Shown here piece by piece: positions 43,326-55,200 of a stretch of DNA of 64,000 bases. Positions within the stretch are counted from its first letter, which is position 1, and each line of letters opens with the position of its first letter. Position numbers and translations under genes: made by a program. Source of the DNA: Cryoendolithus antarcticus. Taxonomy: Eukaryota; Ascomycota; Dothideomycetes; Cladosporiales; Cladosporiaceae. Under the pieces are notes generated by a model that was not told the origin of the DNA, searched no databases, and saw only the letters and a list, made by a program, of their open reading frames with translations. Where the stretch lies: the NCBI GenBank assembly GCA_002077065.1, contig NAJO01000006.1, positions 1,116,001-1,180,000 on the forward strand, read 5' to 3'.

Positions 43326-44021
43326 ATGCGAGCACTCGCCTACCGCGTGGTGATTACGATCATCAACATCTTCTTCCCACCGCTGGCGGTGATGATGCTC
43401 GCAGGCATGCATTGGGACTGCATGTTCAATTGCCTACTGTTTCTGGCCGCGATCATACCCTCGCATATTCATGGCTTCTACGTTTCATGTACTTACTTCC
43501 ACCGGCGAGGCAAGGTAAGGAAACGCCCCAGAGCGTGAAGGGGTCTGAATAGAGTCGCTGACATTAGTCCACAGGTCAAGAAAGGTCGATATCCTGGCGG
43601 TCCCAAATCTCTGATCCACAGCTCTAACGTGCTCAACGGCGGCGCAAGCAATGCGGAGGTGGAATGTTTGTATCGCCAAGAGAACGGTCTGAAGCGCCGT
43701 AGTAGCGGTCGAAGAGCGAGTGGCACTAGCCCATCGAGTCCGATCGTTGGACGAGAATACGTTGATCGGAGACCGCAGATGCTGGAGCAGTACGAGAGTT
43801 ATAGCGGCCCAGTACAAGAGACAAAGCTCATTAAGGCCGGTAGCAGGCGCAGCGGGACTGCGGATGCCAGACATGGTGCCTGGGCACCTGGAGCAAGGGA
43901 GAGGCTATGGGCGGAGGGTGTAGCGAGAGACGGGTATGGTGTTCCTGGATCACCGCCGCAGGGCATTGTGTACACTGGGACAGGCGGCTCTCGGACTGGG
44001 AGGTCGGGGTGGAGGGACTAG
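43326..44021 (+). CDS. Pmp3/UPF0057-family membrane protein with extended C-terminal tail
   Basis: Two exons, 43326-43514 and 43575-44021, give 211 residues with a 60-bp intron. The N-terminal 60 residues carry the family's two TM helices with the signature IINIFFPPLAVMMLAG and the second helix NCLLFLAAIIPSHIHGFYV. Exon 2 begins VKKGRYPGGPKSLIHSSNVLNGG, a segment conserved in filamentous-fungal members. The rest is Ser/Arg/Gly-rich and probably disordered. Canonical Pmp3 proteins of about 55 residues affect plasma-membrane potential and salt tolerance; long-tailed members (yeast Sna types) are sorted to vacuoles. Which applies here is unknown. Confidence 0.85.
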
Positions 44022-45090
44022 ATAGGGCCTACTCTACGCAACCGTTGGCTCCTCGCGATAATTGACTCCACTCGTCTCAAAGTCGGAAGAGCCTCGTGCG
44101 ACTATCATCCGCACCACGTGTGTCCTGTTTCGCCTACCCAGCCGCCGAGAAAGTAATTCAACGTCGGTTTCGAAGCGCAGCATCCGGCGGGTCTCGGCTT
44201 AGGGCCAGATCTCCTGAGGCAGAAACTCCACAATGGTCCAGCCCCTGCTGGTCGGTTGTTGCCACCACGAGCGGAGAAATTCTCGGGCTGTGAATCGGAT
44301 GGCGGCCGGGTTCCGCATGATACTGCAAATCACACGAGTGCCGTGTTGCACCACCTTAGCCATGTCCCAGTCGTCTCGAATCTGGTAGAAGCAGGCGCTG
44401 CACACCTCTCCTCAAGTGCAACATGATGACTTCCATCGTCTGCATAGCTATACATACATTCTGATGCTCGAGCGTGATGAAGGAGCCACGGCACTGCGGA
44501 CCTTCAAGGCGCACACAGTGGCTCATCAGTGCCTTGTGATTCGCCATTCCTGACACCCACGCTGCGGCGACTCCACAGTGACAGGGTCGGCCATGCGCAG
44601 CACGTCGATCCAGATGGCGCCACCACCCCACAGCGTCACTAGCCGCCCTCCAACGCAAAGCCGCAGCAATCGTGTGCGACGTCCACGCCCACGAGGCAGG
44701 TGTTCCCTGCAAAACGGTCGTTTCGCAGCAGCTCATCCCAGCTCAAGAGCGCTCCTGACTCGGAGCTCGTGCGGCTATGCTGATCCAGGCAGGCAATGTT
44801 TCGCAGTAAAGAGGCCCGAATGCTTTGCAGAGTGGGTCCTGTCCCACTGTTTGACACCTGGACATCGGCGGCATTGCGATACGGTTCGCACTAGGAACAG
44901 CCTTATGAGTGAGAGTTTCCCTCCACTTGCTCTGGACTGGGCCACTCGGGCCGTATGATTGCGGTTGTTCTAGCCATTGAGTTCACTCTTATGTTCACGG
45001 GTGTCCACAGTCGCGCGCACTTCATCGTCATCTGCTGAAGTCCCCCTCGACATTCACTTCACACTGTCGGGCAGTCTGGAAGCGGTAGCC
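44022..45090. other. intergenic, 1.1 kb
   Basis: Only short unrelated frames; nothing recognised. Confidence 0.4.
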
Positions 45091-45756
45091 ATGTTCTCGT
45101 CCACCTTCACCTTTGGGTCGCCAGCGCGCTCACCTTCGATCGACGCAAGCGAAGCCTCCTCGACGAGAGACACAAGTCGTTCCGTCTCGCCCTTCTCGCC
45201 AATCAGCGCAAATCCTCCACCACCGCGACTCTCAGTCTCAGACCTAGCAGCACAACTCGATCGCCAACGCATACGGCCAGAGGCGCAGATCTGCTATGAC
45301 TCCTATGCATCATATGCGAATCTTGACGATGATGCGGACTGGAGCATACCCGCCGACGTGAGCCTGCGCAACCGCTCCTCAGCACGACCACAATCACCAA
45401 CACGCCGGCAACAACGGCAAGCGAACTCGCGATTACTATGCTCAGCAACCCACCATAAGGACATTGCTGCGCTACTCATGCGTATGCTCGAGTCCAAAGA
45501 CCAGTGCTCGATCACCCCACCCGACTCGTTATCAAGGGCAGCCACGCGCGAGACCTCGAACGAGGATGAAGGCTATAACAGCGAAGACGACGTGGAAGAA
45601 ACATTGCGGCCTACATCGCGACGACCGAGTCTGGCAGCACTGAAATTCCGTCGAGCGTCAGACTATCGTAAGACCGGCGCCTCGGTCAACAAGGAAGTAC
45701 GGTTACGGACGAAGGACAAAGTGCATAGAAGGCAAAGGAGTGACGAGAAGGAGTAA
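45091..45756 (+). CDS. hypothetical Ser/Arg-rich protein
   Basis: 221 residues from the ATG at 45091; an upstream non-ATG frame extension is ignored. The protein is low in hydrophobic content, with many Ser-Pro pairs (SPARSPS, SVSPFSP), a PPPP run, an acidic stretch (NEDEGYNSEDDVEE) and a basic C-terminus (RTKDKVHRRQRSDEKE). A short helix-like piece, HHKDIAALLMRMLESKDQ, is the only likely folded segment. It looks mostly disordered and could be nuclear. No family recognised. Coding potential is supported by a long clean frame and protein-like composition only. Confidence 0.55.
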   Translation: MFSSTFTFGSPARSPSIDASEASSTRDTSRSVSPFSPISANPPPPRLSVSDLAAQLDRQRIRPEAQICYDSYASYANLDDDADWSIPADVSLRNRSSARPQSPTRRQQRQANSRLLCSATHHKDIAALLMRMLESKDQCSITPPDSLSRAATRETSNEDEGYNSEDDVEETLRPTSRRPSLAALKFRRASDYRKTGASVNKEVRLRTKDKVHRRQRSDEKE

Positions 45757-45916
45757 TGCATGGCGTGCAGGCTCTACGAAGGCATGATGCACACTTTGGT
45801 GAATTTAGCGTAGGCGCTGGCGGTGGATCTGCATCAACAGCATATTAGGGTGCTACATTGAGCCACAGACAGGCATGTGAGCAATCATGAGACGAGAAGA
45901 TCGTTGATCTTTCCAT

Positions 45917-46957
45917 CTACTTCGCTTGCTTCTCAAGGCTTTGTTCTAGCTCCTTCAGCCCGGTGAACACAGGCTCCCATTTCTTCCACTCCTGTTCGCC
46001 ATCCTCGAACCCGCCAGCCAGCGGCAAACGTGCACCCTTGGCGCCACCCATTTGCCAGATCCGTGCGATTGCCTCCTTCATGCCCACCACACCCCATCTA
46101 GCCACTACTTTCTCTCCTTCACAGATCTGATACTGTAGCTCTCTCATCTCAGCGAGCTCCTTGCTCGTGACGCCCTTCTTCAGCGATGAGTTGAAGAGAT
46201 CGTACAACTTCACCACTACTCTCGGGAAGCATCCTGCCAACCCGTCAATCGCGCCTACGCCTCCGATGGCCAAGACTGGCAGCAAGTTCTGCCCTAGACC
46301 TGTGAAGACTACAAAGCCGTCGTGGTCGATCTTGGGATTCGCGGCAATCAACGTTGTATCGTCGATGATGCCATGACTAAGCTTGCAGCCCACAATCTTG
46401 GGGTGTGCCGCTAGTCGCTCGAAAGTAGCAGGCGAGATGTACAATCCATTGGTCACGCCAGGGTAGTGGTAGACCATGATCGGTAGCACAGACTCATCTG
46501 CCACAGTCTCGAACCACTGAATCAATCCCTGCTGGTTGACATTTGAAGCGAAGTAGCCAGGACTGAGCACCATAGCGTACTCGGCTCCAGCATCTTTGGA
46601 GACTGAAATCTGCTCAAGCGCTTCTGGGATACTCTGAGCTGTCGTACCGGCTATGATGGGTCGGTCCTTGAAGCCTGCATCGTCAAGAGCTTTGCGTTGA
46701 GACCTGAGAAGTTCGCTGCGTTCGGAAGGGGTGATGTGGATTGCTTCGCCTGTTGAGCCGAGGACTACGAGACCGCGAATGCCAGCGCGTGCGAGGAAGA
46801 GCGAGTGAGCGGACTGAGTCTCGAGGTCGAGAGGTGGAGCGGCCTGGGAAGACGATGTCGAGTCCGTGAAGAAAGTTGGAACGGGGACGTATATGCCTAC
46901 TGGAGGCGGAGAGGATGGGCTTGAGCTACTGCCATTGGCGCCGTTTGTTTGAGCCAT
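45917..46957 (-). CDS. dihydrodipicolinate synthase-family aldolase
   Basis: Single exon, 346 residues, a class I aldolase TIM barrel. GSTGEA at 68-73, the tyrosine motif MVYHYPG at 161-167 and the Schiff-base lysine K192 in VGCKLSHG are all present. Next come FTGLGQNLLPVLAIGGVGAIDGLAG. Fungi lack the diaminopimelate lysine route, so it is not a lysine-synthesis enzyme. Family relatives include 4-hydroxy-2-oxoglutarate aldolase and GaaC, the 2-keto-3-deoxy-L-galactonate aldolase of galacturonate catabolism. Sequence alone does not decide. The Ser/Pro-rich first 20 residues do not form a clear mitochondrial presequence. Divergent from the RRM-like gene. Confidence 0.88.
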   Translation of the reverse strand: MAQTNGANGSSSSPSSPPPVGIYVPVPTFFTDSTSSSQAAPPLDLETQSAHSLFLARAGIRGLVVLGSTGEAIHITPSERSELLRSQRKALDDAGFKDRPIIAGTTAQSIPEALEQISVSKDAGAEYAMVLSPGYFASNVNQQGLIQWFETVADESVLPIMVYHYPGVTNGLYISPATFERLAAHPKIVGCKLSHGIIDDTTLIAANPKIDHDGFVVFTGLGQNLLPVLAIGGVGAIDGLAGCFPRVVVKLYDLFNSSLKKGVTSKELAEMRELQYQICEGEKVVARWGVVGMKEAIARIWQMGGAKGARLPLAGGFEDGEQEWKKWEPVFTGLKELEQSLEKQAK

Positions 46958-47540
46958 GTTCGTGATGCGTCTGTGAGAGAGTAGTGTTGAGGTTGATGGT
47001 ATGACAGAAAGTTGGGAAAAGGGAAACTATCGATGAATGGACGTCGAAACACTCGCACTGTTCTTCACGGTCTATCAATGTCACCATTCGCGAACCTGTA
47101 CCTTTCAGTTATGCCGCATGTCAGCGTCTGATCTGAGCCCCACGTCGTCACCCAAGGAGCCACCGTGTACTCGGGCTATCTCTGTCCGAGCGCAAGGCGG
47201 ATGAACAAACGGGTACTGCGGCTTTTGCAGAGCACTTTCCGAAGCGACTGAATTCATTTATGGGTGATGGCTGGGAGTCAAAACGGGAGTTGGAAAAAGA
47301 CTGCGCCAATCTGAGGACTGAGGCATCCAGGCTGCATGGAGTCAAGGCTCCCGAGCATCTCCACCGAAACCATCCCACGCAGGGACTGGACACCTTGTAA
47401 AGTGTCGTGACATCAACTGCAAATGAAGAATGTCTATAGATTACTTTTGCTTTCATTTTAGACTACCTCTGTCCCTGGCGCTGTACACCGCTTCGAGCTC
47501 ACCGCTCCTTTGATTCTATCATTTGCAGTGTAGCTACATA
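46958..47540. promoter_or_regulatory. divergent region, aldolase / RRM-like
   Basis: A 583-bp gap. No element called. Confidence 0.4.
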
Positions 47541-48269
47541 ATGACAGCTCTCGCCCGCTCGCCTACTACGCGCGCTCTTCACCTTCGCATCACACCTCGC
47601 CCGTCCTCTATCGGGGAGTCTCGGGAGGTTCTACGGCTGATCTCGCAGTTTGGTGAAGTCGAGTACTTCAAGAGTCTCAAATATGAGGCCATCGCTGCTC
47701 CAGATGTGGCCATTGTGATCTTCAAGAACGAGGCGGCTGCTAAAGCCTGCCAGAAGAAGGCTCCCATCCGGTTCAGACTTGGCCCGGTTGAGGATGAGGA
47801 CCATGTTGCCCACGAAGAGACTTTCGCGGCGCCCGTGACGCCGGCAAGTGAACATGCCCAACCTAGAGGACCATCTGGAGCACCTTTCGGCATGAACCAG
47901 ACTCGTAGTCTGTCTACGAGCAGTCTTCCCCGGCCACCGCGGAGGCCCGGCCCTATGCCATTCATTGGGAGTGCGGAGCCGCCACCAAAGCCGAGCTCAC
48001 GGATCTTCCAGATCACTACCAGCCCGGCCATCAGGAAGTTTCGCGATGCGATTGATGTTGGTCACTATCATGGGAGCTTCACGATTGACACGAGTAGTCC
48101 TATGCAGGAGGATCTGGCTAAGCGTGTGCCAACGCTGGGATTGAGCTGTTGGAATTGGAGAAAGGAGGACCGGCCGTGGAGGATGGTGGAGAAGGAGAGG
48201 AAGCTTGAGAGCACTGGCTGGGCAAGACGTAAAAGTTTGACTGAGATTTATGAGGAGGCTGCATTATGA
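47541..48269 (+). CDS. RRM-like protein, probably mitochondrial
   Basis: Single exon, 242 residues. The first 20 residues (MTALARSPTTRALHLRITPR) are rich in Arg, Ser and Thr without acids, as in mitochondrial presequences. A single RRM-like fold follows: LHLRITPRPSS, REVLRLISQFGEVEYFKSLKY and APDVAIVIFKNEAAAKACQKKAP carry the beta-alpha-beta spacing. The middle is Pro/Arg-rich. The C-terminal part (IFQITTSPAIRKFRDAIDVGHYHGSF, then RVPTLGLSCWNWRKED) looks conserved but is not assigned. RNA binding is likely; the specific RNA is unknown. Confidence 0.65.
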   Translation: MTALARSPTTRALHLRITPRPSSIGESREVLRLISQFGEVEYFKSLKYEAIAAPDVAIVIFKNEAAAKACQKKAPIRFRLGPVEDEDHVAHEETFAAPVTPASEHAQPRGPSGAPFGMNQTRSLSTSSLPRPPRRPGPMPFIGSAEPPPKPSSRIFQITTSPAIRKFRDAIDVGHYHGSFTIDTSSPMQEDLAKRVPTLGLSCWNWRKEDRPWRMVEKERKLESTGWARRKSLTEIYEEAAL

Positions 48270-50632
48270 TCAACTTGTTGCCTGAGAGACTGAGTGCTCG
48301 AGTTTCAGGGAAGCTAACGACGAGGCTGGATTCGCATTTCGTGACGCGGGAATGCGGGATCATTCTGTGCGCAACTGAGAGTTTGCTGGCTCCGCTCAAG
48401 GAGGATCTTCTACGGCGGACACATTGACGAGAGGGACAGGTACTCAATCAGTCAATTGTCTGATGCTTTCGCACGGCTTCGCATCCTCGGGGTAGACATG
48501 CTGAATTAACCGCTCACCTCTGGTACGAGCTGGCTCGTCACAATTGCAATGCCAGGAACGTAACCCAGTATCACAGCCAGCAGCCATGCGGCCTGCATGA
48601 TGTTCACGAGTATAAGGAAGCGACGTGAATCTGAGCCCGGACTGATGGTACCGTATGTCACGGAAGCGCTGCGAGTGGATTGCACGAAAGCACAGCACAA
48701 CACAGCACATGCTAGCAAAGTGCTGAAAATCAGTGCCATCCGTGGACATGCAGTGAACGGACATACGGCATTTCTGACCTTTGGACTTGTCCGTAGTTGT
48801 CGCTTCGCTGGAAGCAGGTGGAGGTCACGGCGAAGCAGCACGCGGACGACAGAAGATGCGGAGCATTTATCTCCACATTCGACGCTGCTTGTGTAGACTG
48901 CAATGCGAAAGCAATCGTTGTTGGAGCTGCCCTGAAGAGCTTCCCCAGGAGTCAACGCTATCGCCAACGGCGTCGGTACATACGTACCATCACAGCGCTG
49001 CACATGACACCAGCGCTTCTATCGATAAACGATTCGACCATTCTACATCTTTTCGCAAGCTACGCGGACTGATATCAACGAGAGACGGCAAGATATGCTT
49101 TCGTGCGAAGGGATGCTGTGCCTGAGTACTCTGGAGCCGGCGCAGCCATCTTCACGCGAGTCGCGAATGGAAGACGCTCAAATCTTCTCGCATGCAGCTG
49201 CAAAGCAACTCGCTTGATTCCCAACACGATTAGACTCGCGACGGGGTTATTGTCCGGGTTGCACATTTACTAGCTGTTACTCAGAAAGTCATGCGAGCTA
49301 TTCGTGGCCGTTGCGCATTGAGCAAGGCACTACATCGGAGTCACCTTCGACGAACGATAGCTTTTTGAGCTTGACACTCGCGAATGAAGATACTTCGTTA
49401 CATGACCTTCCCTCTTCGATAGCTTGCGAAGGTGAGGTACCCCACTCGTGCACGGCGATTTAGCTCTGTCTGTCAGAGTTCGCGCACGCAATAATATCGC
49501 CGGCCCGGAGGATGACGGACAGATCGAGTATGCCCATGAACCTTGCAATCCACGATTGCGGGGCGCTGGTTTTGACTTCATCAATGTTCAGCTGCGTAGG
49601 ACATGCGTAGAATGATCACGAGATGTAGAAACAGGATCCTGCTTGCACTGCGGAAGAGGCTCAGCCTCGAGCTGGTCTCGAGCTCACTCATTCTCACACT
49701 TTCTCTACTCAGACTACACTCACAAAAGCACCGGAGCTGCGGGACATCTTCGCGATGAAAAAAGTCGGCTAACGTCCCCGATAATGCACGTGCGACAAGG
49801 GCCTGCATGCGATACACATTTGGCTAGACCCTGCGGGTCGTGCGAAGCAACTCGCCGGTCATGATTGGTACTCGACGGAATCTGGCTCCTACACCACTCC
49901 GATGGGAGCTGTCGCCGGTTCCGGCGACATGCTGGATGCACGAGAAAGTATTGCACCGTGCTTATCGAGCTTGGCGATACATGTGAAGGTGAGTATCTGA
50001 TTATTACGGATAGAGCCTCCGATGCTCAGTCGCTGTGTGAGGCTCAGCCATGCTACTTCCACGATCCCACTTGAGTTGCCATGCGCACGCGCCCAATCCC
50101 TGATCACGCCCTCTGGCTGATCCTTCCACGGCACGCGCTCGTCTATGTGCGTCGGCAAACTGGCCATGTGCCAGCCGGGTCACCGTTACTGGATTGTGAC
50201 ACAGCAGCGGGGATGTTGTCTCGCTCACGCGCATGAGGGTCTCCCGGGTGTGTCACAACTGCGGTAGTGGCGTACCGTTGTTTGGACGTCAGCTCCGGAG
50301 GTGTGTAGGCAATTGGTGAGATGCACTACGAGTGACATTCACGCAGCTGATCTTGCATGTTCGTAAAATAAGAGGAAGCGCTGTACCGCCCGAGACTTAC
50401 AAGCTTACCGACAATACCGCCAACTCCTTTTGTCCAATTTCGAGCATCGTGACCCGACCTCGGGTTCACGAGCTCGACCTTTTGAACCCAAAGGCACATA
50501 ATGATGCCGGCTTTTACCTAACCTCATCTACCATCTATGTGCGGTGCCGCCAGAAACGAAGAAAATGTAGATGCCCGGGTATCGTTGCGCGGAGAAGAGC
50601 AATGGTCGATCGTCGTCAATCGTGTAAGTGTG
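48270..50632. other. gene-poor stretch, 2.4 kb
   Basis: No convincing gene, tRNA or transposon. One 77-residue hydrophobic frame (48506-48739, minus) was considered and not accepted. Confidence 0.45.
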
Positions 50633-52212
50633 TCATATAGAGAGGTTCGTGTGTCTGGTGTGTGGATCGTAGGCTGGGAGGAAATCCCGCCACTCATGCT
50701 TTTCGTTGAATTGGAAAGTATCGGACTTGCGTCCTTCGGGCTCGGGGGAATCGTAGCGAGGAAGTCGGATCATCCGCACACGATTGTCGGTGTCTGCTCC
50801 GTCTCTGCTGCCCCAAGTGGTCTGAGAGTACTGTCAGTACCGTATGCTTGCTTGCACGTGAATGGAGAATGAAAGCAAACTTACAGCATTGAGCGTGAAC
50901 AGCCCATACGCCTTGATGATGCCGTGCAGGTAGCCGAACGAGATGTATATCGGCAAGAATACGATGTCGGCTGGGTAGCGAGTGAAATGGCCCCAAAGCT
51001 TCACCGTCTTGCTGAACAGGAAGATCCAGGACAGCAGCGTGATGAAGAATGCCTGTCGGTAATCCGATGGCCAATTCTGAGATGCCCGGTACCACGAGTA
51101 GAGGATGAGACAATCGTATGGCAGCGCCCATGCTGTGATCGTGGTCTGCAGAACAGAGTATGTGCTCCAGGGCTGTGTCCTACATTTCGTATTAGTACGT
51201 CACTATGAGACCTAGAGATATATAGAACTCACCACCAGTAATGACGCTCGACGAACATGCTCGTCAAGTTGCTCCTCCAATTGCTGCGTACCCAGCGCAA
51301 GCACTGACTGAGATATTTTGGACCATCCTCGAGCGTAGTCTGTACCTCCGCCTCCTTGTGGTATTGCATCGCGATCTTCCAATCATGCGAGTACATCCAC
51401 CTGGTAATGAAGTTGTCGTCATCAGCATTGAGTTGGCAAGTTCGCCACTCCTCGTTTGTGAAGCCGTGAGTGAAGGCATCGTCCTGCAAGATGCTGCTTC
51501 GATATGCTACAGTCCGGCCAGACAGACAGGGCAGACCTCCATCAACATGTAGGCATGCAGAACAGTCAAAATTTCGTCGTTCGAGGTAAGTCGCGCCGAG
51601 GAAGCTCCAAATGCTCATATTGGGCGATCTCCGCAACCTCTGCGAAGTGCCCACACCACCCATCTTTGCATCCTCAAAGGGCGCCAGCATCCATTGCAGC
51701 ACCTTTGGCGGCCAAATCACGTCGTCGTCAACGAAGACTGTGATTCTCGTCCGAACCTCCGGGATGGCCCTGCACATTTGCCGACGTTTGTTCGCCTCTC
51801 TGATGCTCAAGACTCTGAGCTTCTTGGCATTGATCGCATTGGCGATTTTATTGAGTGCCTTAACATTGGCGTCTATGGTGACCAGAATCATCTCAGATGG
51901 TTCTGATGACAGGCATGTTCGAATCGTCCGCTCCAGTTCTTCGCCTCCAGTCGAGATCGTGGGCAGGATGATGGTGACATCTTGCGATGTGTATGTGGGA
52001 TTTTCAGGTATAGGGACTGGTCTGAATGTCCAGTGTGATATGCAGTTTACAATCAAACGCAAGTAACGAAAACACCTGGTAGAGAGTCAGCTCGCGTGCC
52101 ACTGGTGGATGTGAGGTTCCTGAGCTCCGATAGAGATGCAGCAAGCGAGAGGGTAAAAGTCAGGGTCTGAGACGTACCATGCAAAGATGGCAATGCAAAG
52201 CCAGGAAACCAT
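50633..52212 (-). CDS. family 2 glycosyltransferase, membrane polysaccharide synthase-like (Cps1/fungal GT2 type)
   Basis: Four exons, 52178-52212, 51233-52075, 50885-51179 and 50633-50821, give 453 residues. The first exon is only 35 nt (MVSWLCIAIFA) and starts the N-terminal TM helix, which continues as WCFRYLRLIVNCISHW. Catalytic motifs of processive GT2 enzymes follow: VTIILPT, the metal-binding FVDDDVIWPP, NADDDNFITRW, and QCLRWVRSNWRSN for the Q/RxxRW acceptor site. C-terminal TM segments lie in TTITAWALPYDCLILY, FFITLLSWIFLF and IVFLPIYISFGYLHGI. The last exon gives TTWGSR and a hydrophilic tail. It resembles Cryptococcus Cps1 and a GT2 needed for hyphal growth in plant-pathogenic fungi; product uncertain. 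Introns are 102, 53 and 63 bp. Confidence 0.92.
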
Positions 52213-55200
52213 GCTGAGACGTGTAAACGAGAGGACACGAGGGCAAAGCCAGAGCCTACATAGGACCTCTGGCTACGACGAGATGTAAGAAAGAATGTAG
52301 ATGCAGGTGACTGGCAATATAAGCCTTCACCATTGCAGTCCTCGGTTGTCATGCGAGCGCTTGTTAGGGTCCGCATGTGGTCTTGTTTCATTTCGCTCAC
52401 TTTTCCGCGTCTGCGCGAGAGCTCTTGAGGCTGATGAGATCACTAGTACATTGGCCCTCACGGACGCGTGCAAGCTGGTCCACTCCGTGCAGTTCTCGAA
52501 TGAGAGCTTGGCTGGCGTTCTGCAGCCAGAGCTCTGGCTGGCGCCCCTCATCCCGTCTGTGGTTGACGGTCGATAGCCACTACACACCTATAGCGGGGCC
52601 GTGCTAGGCCTTCGCCTGCACAGAGCTAGTGTGAGCAGCGCGGTTACACAGCAAATGTTGCTCGTGCGCACTCTTCGAAATGAAAGATGCTCGTGCGTGG
52701 ACCCTTCTCACCCCGGACGACAATCTCGTGGTCACTGGGTGTCTGCAACATGTGGCCTGTCGATGACCGTTCCTGCGCCATCAAGAGCCAGGGTCTAGCG
52801 CCCACATTTGGCGCTTTGCTTGCTCTGGCCCGCGGTTGGAGGCGCTCCCGACACTCGGCGGCAAGCAGGGTAGATTGGCCGGCCGAGCTGCTCGCTCGCA
52901 CGGTGCTTGCCGTCCGGGGTCCACGAACGATCTATTCGAAAGGTGGAACAGGTAGGTGGCTCTACGAGCTACCGCTACGTGGACGTTCATGAAACTGTGC
53001 TCCAATACTGAATTGTATCACCCTTGGTGGCGCATCACTTTCAAGTTGTCCAGCCGCTTCCTACACGTGTGGATCACCCTCAAGTGAGACATTCGTTGCT
53101 ATCGACGATTGACAGCTGGGGTAGGGCCCGCCGGCTCACCCACACGGTTATTTCGCCGCGCTAATATGACGACTTGCGCTAGCGCTCTGAATGGACCCAT
53201 CAACGGCCGTGTTCGACTGCAAGTCTCAAAGCTTCATCTCCAGAAAGTAACATCGCTCGTTTACGTGCATGACTGGATTCGAGAGCTCGTAGCTGTGCCG
53301 GGCAAGCAAGAGAAAAGTGTTGAGAGAGGCGCATGTCATGCTCTGCTTGATCTTACCACAACCGATATCTCTGGCGGAGTGTGGCTGTACTGCCGTCGTA
53401 CCACCTTTCCGTACGCTGCATGCGACGCAGATTGCAAAGCACACTTGTCCTGAACTCGGCTAATGGCCAGATAGCTCGCCGTGCAGGCTCGCATGTGAAC
53501 AGTTCAATGTGGATATTGCAGAATTGTGGTGTGGGGTAGCGGGTTGCCGACATGGCGGCGCTAATTATCCGTCTCAACTCATGCACGCATCGACAGTCTT
53601 TGTCTGGATCATCGAAGAGTCTAGGACGGAGCGTGTCTAAACCTTGCCATTCTCGTCGATGGACCCCAACAGTCCTCGACTTCAGCCTTCGGGGCAACGC
53701 TTATCATGCTTGCCCTCGGTAGAATGCTTCCCACCGCACAGGCTTATGAGTGGTTTTCTATCACAAGTAGAGCCGCAGAGCCGCTCACATTGGGGTTCAT
53801 ATATGTTGATTGCAAGCCATGCAGCATTGACGGCCTGACTCGTCCGTTAATGCTAGGGCGAGTGATCTGCGCAGGCCTCATGATCGGGATCATGCCCCGG
53901 CTGCAAACCTGCAACCTGACGGCAGCCTGCAGATGAAGGTGTACCAGTCCAGCAGCTCCAAAGCAGCCGCATTACGCACGTCATGCATAGACTAGGCTAA
54001 CGAAGTCGTGGCGTGCAAATGATCTTCAACGCCGTTTACGATTGACGCTGTTGTGTGTGACCTTCCGCTTCCCCTTTCGATCGGAACGGGGATGGCAGCG
54101 GGGAGTACGGTGGAGCGTTTGGGGGATGCCAGCCGGCAGCATAGCTCGACCGCCTGTAAATCACCAATGGACAGCAAGTCGTTCAATCAGGGCCTGGTAA
54201 TAGATCTCTGAGCCTATGGATCGACACTGTCACCTCTGATACAGTTGCACGGGATATAGTATTCTTCAGGGACCACACATTAAGTTCGCCCATCATAAGA
54301 TCGAGCCTCTGCCTGACATCGAGATTCCCAGTGATAATGCTGGCATGTGCATATCGCCGATCGACGCTGCAAGGTACCGTTGCAGACAGCCGCGAGAATG
54401 AGGTCGCGAGGGTCAAGCTTGGCGGAGCCTCGAAGCGAGCTGTTGTGATGCACACGCACGAAGTAGATTATGATCAGAGTCGAACAGGATATCGAGCGCC
54501 GAGTCGCGTGTCTTTTGAGAGGCGATTGTCCCCTCCGCTGGCGATATGGTGACCTACAAGCTGCAGACCGCATCGACGGGCCTCTGATCCTTGCGAACTG
54601 CAATGCGTTGGTTTCCCAGGCATCGCACGCCTTCGGTCGTCGCCCGCTTGCACTTATTGTCAGGACTCGCTCCGTGTGGAAACACTGCTTTGGCAGAAAA
54701 GTGCCACCACTCCGTTCTTTACCGAAGACATAGCACCTCTGCTCGTGCCGAGATTTGAAGGCAGACAACATCACTGGTGACGAATACGTACCGCATATTC
54801 AGAACCCATGCGCCGGAGCCTTTCAAGAACTGGGAGTCAGCTACAATGACTGAAAGTTTTCATCATTGCAAGCGCGAAGCCACGGCCCAGCGCTTCTTGC
54901 TAGTACTGGCTCCTGGCTGCGGCACATAGCCATTTACCTACACAGGCACATTGCCGCAGATTCGATACGAGAGACATGTCTTTGGATCGATACTGATGAT
55001 TGATCGCCGCTTTACGCCTCTGCGAGCTGGCTTGGTCGTACCTGCGGCTCAGATGAAAGTCGCATACACTTAGCTTCGATTGCTGAGGGAAGTACAAAGC
55101 CCCCGCTGGCATCGTTCTCGGTCAGCTCCATCGCTAGCTAAGGGTATCTTACCTGAGCCAGGTCGTTGGTCGTAGGTCACGGCGGCCAAGTTGATCCAAT

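Noticed and set aside
45917..46957. Calling the DHDPS-family gene the last enzyme of the rhamnose pathway
   Set aside because: The known fungal L-2-keto-3-deoxyrhamnonate aldolase belongs, as far as I recall, to another aldolase family, and the gene lies 12 kb from the rhamnose pair.
48506..48739. 77-residue hydrophobic frame on the minus strand
   Set aside because: Two hydrophobic stretches but no family likeness, no supported start context and no neighbouring exon; probably chance.
54280..54774. 164-residue frame on the minus strand
   Set aside because: Composition is Arg/Ser/Cys-rich and unlike a folded protein; no motif recognised.
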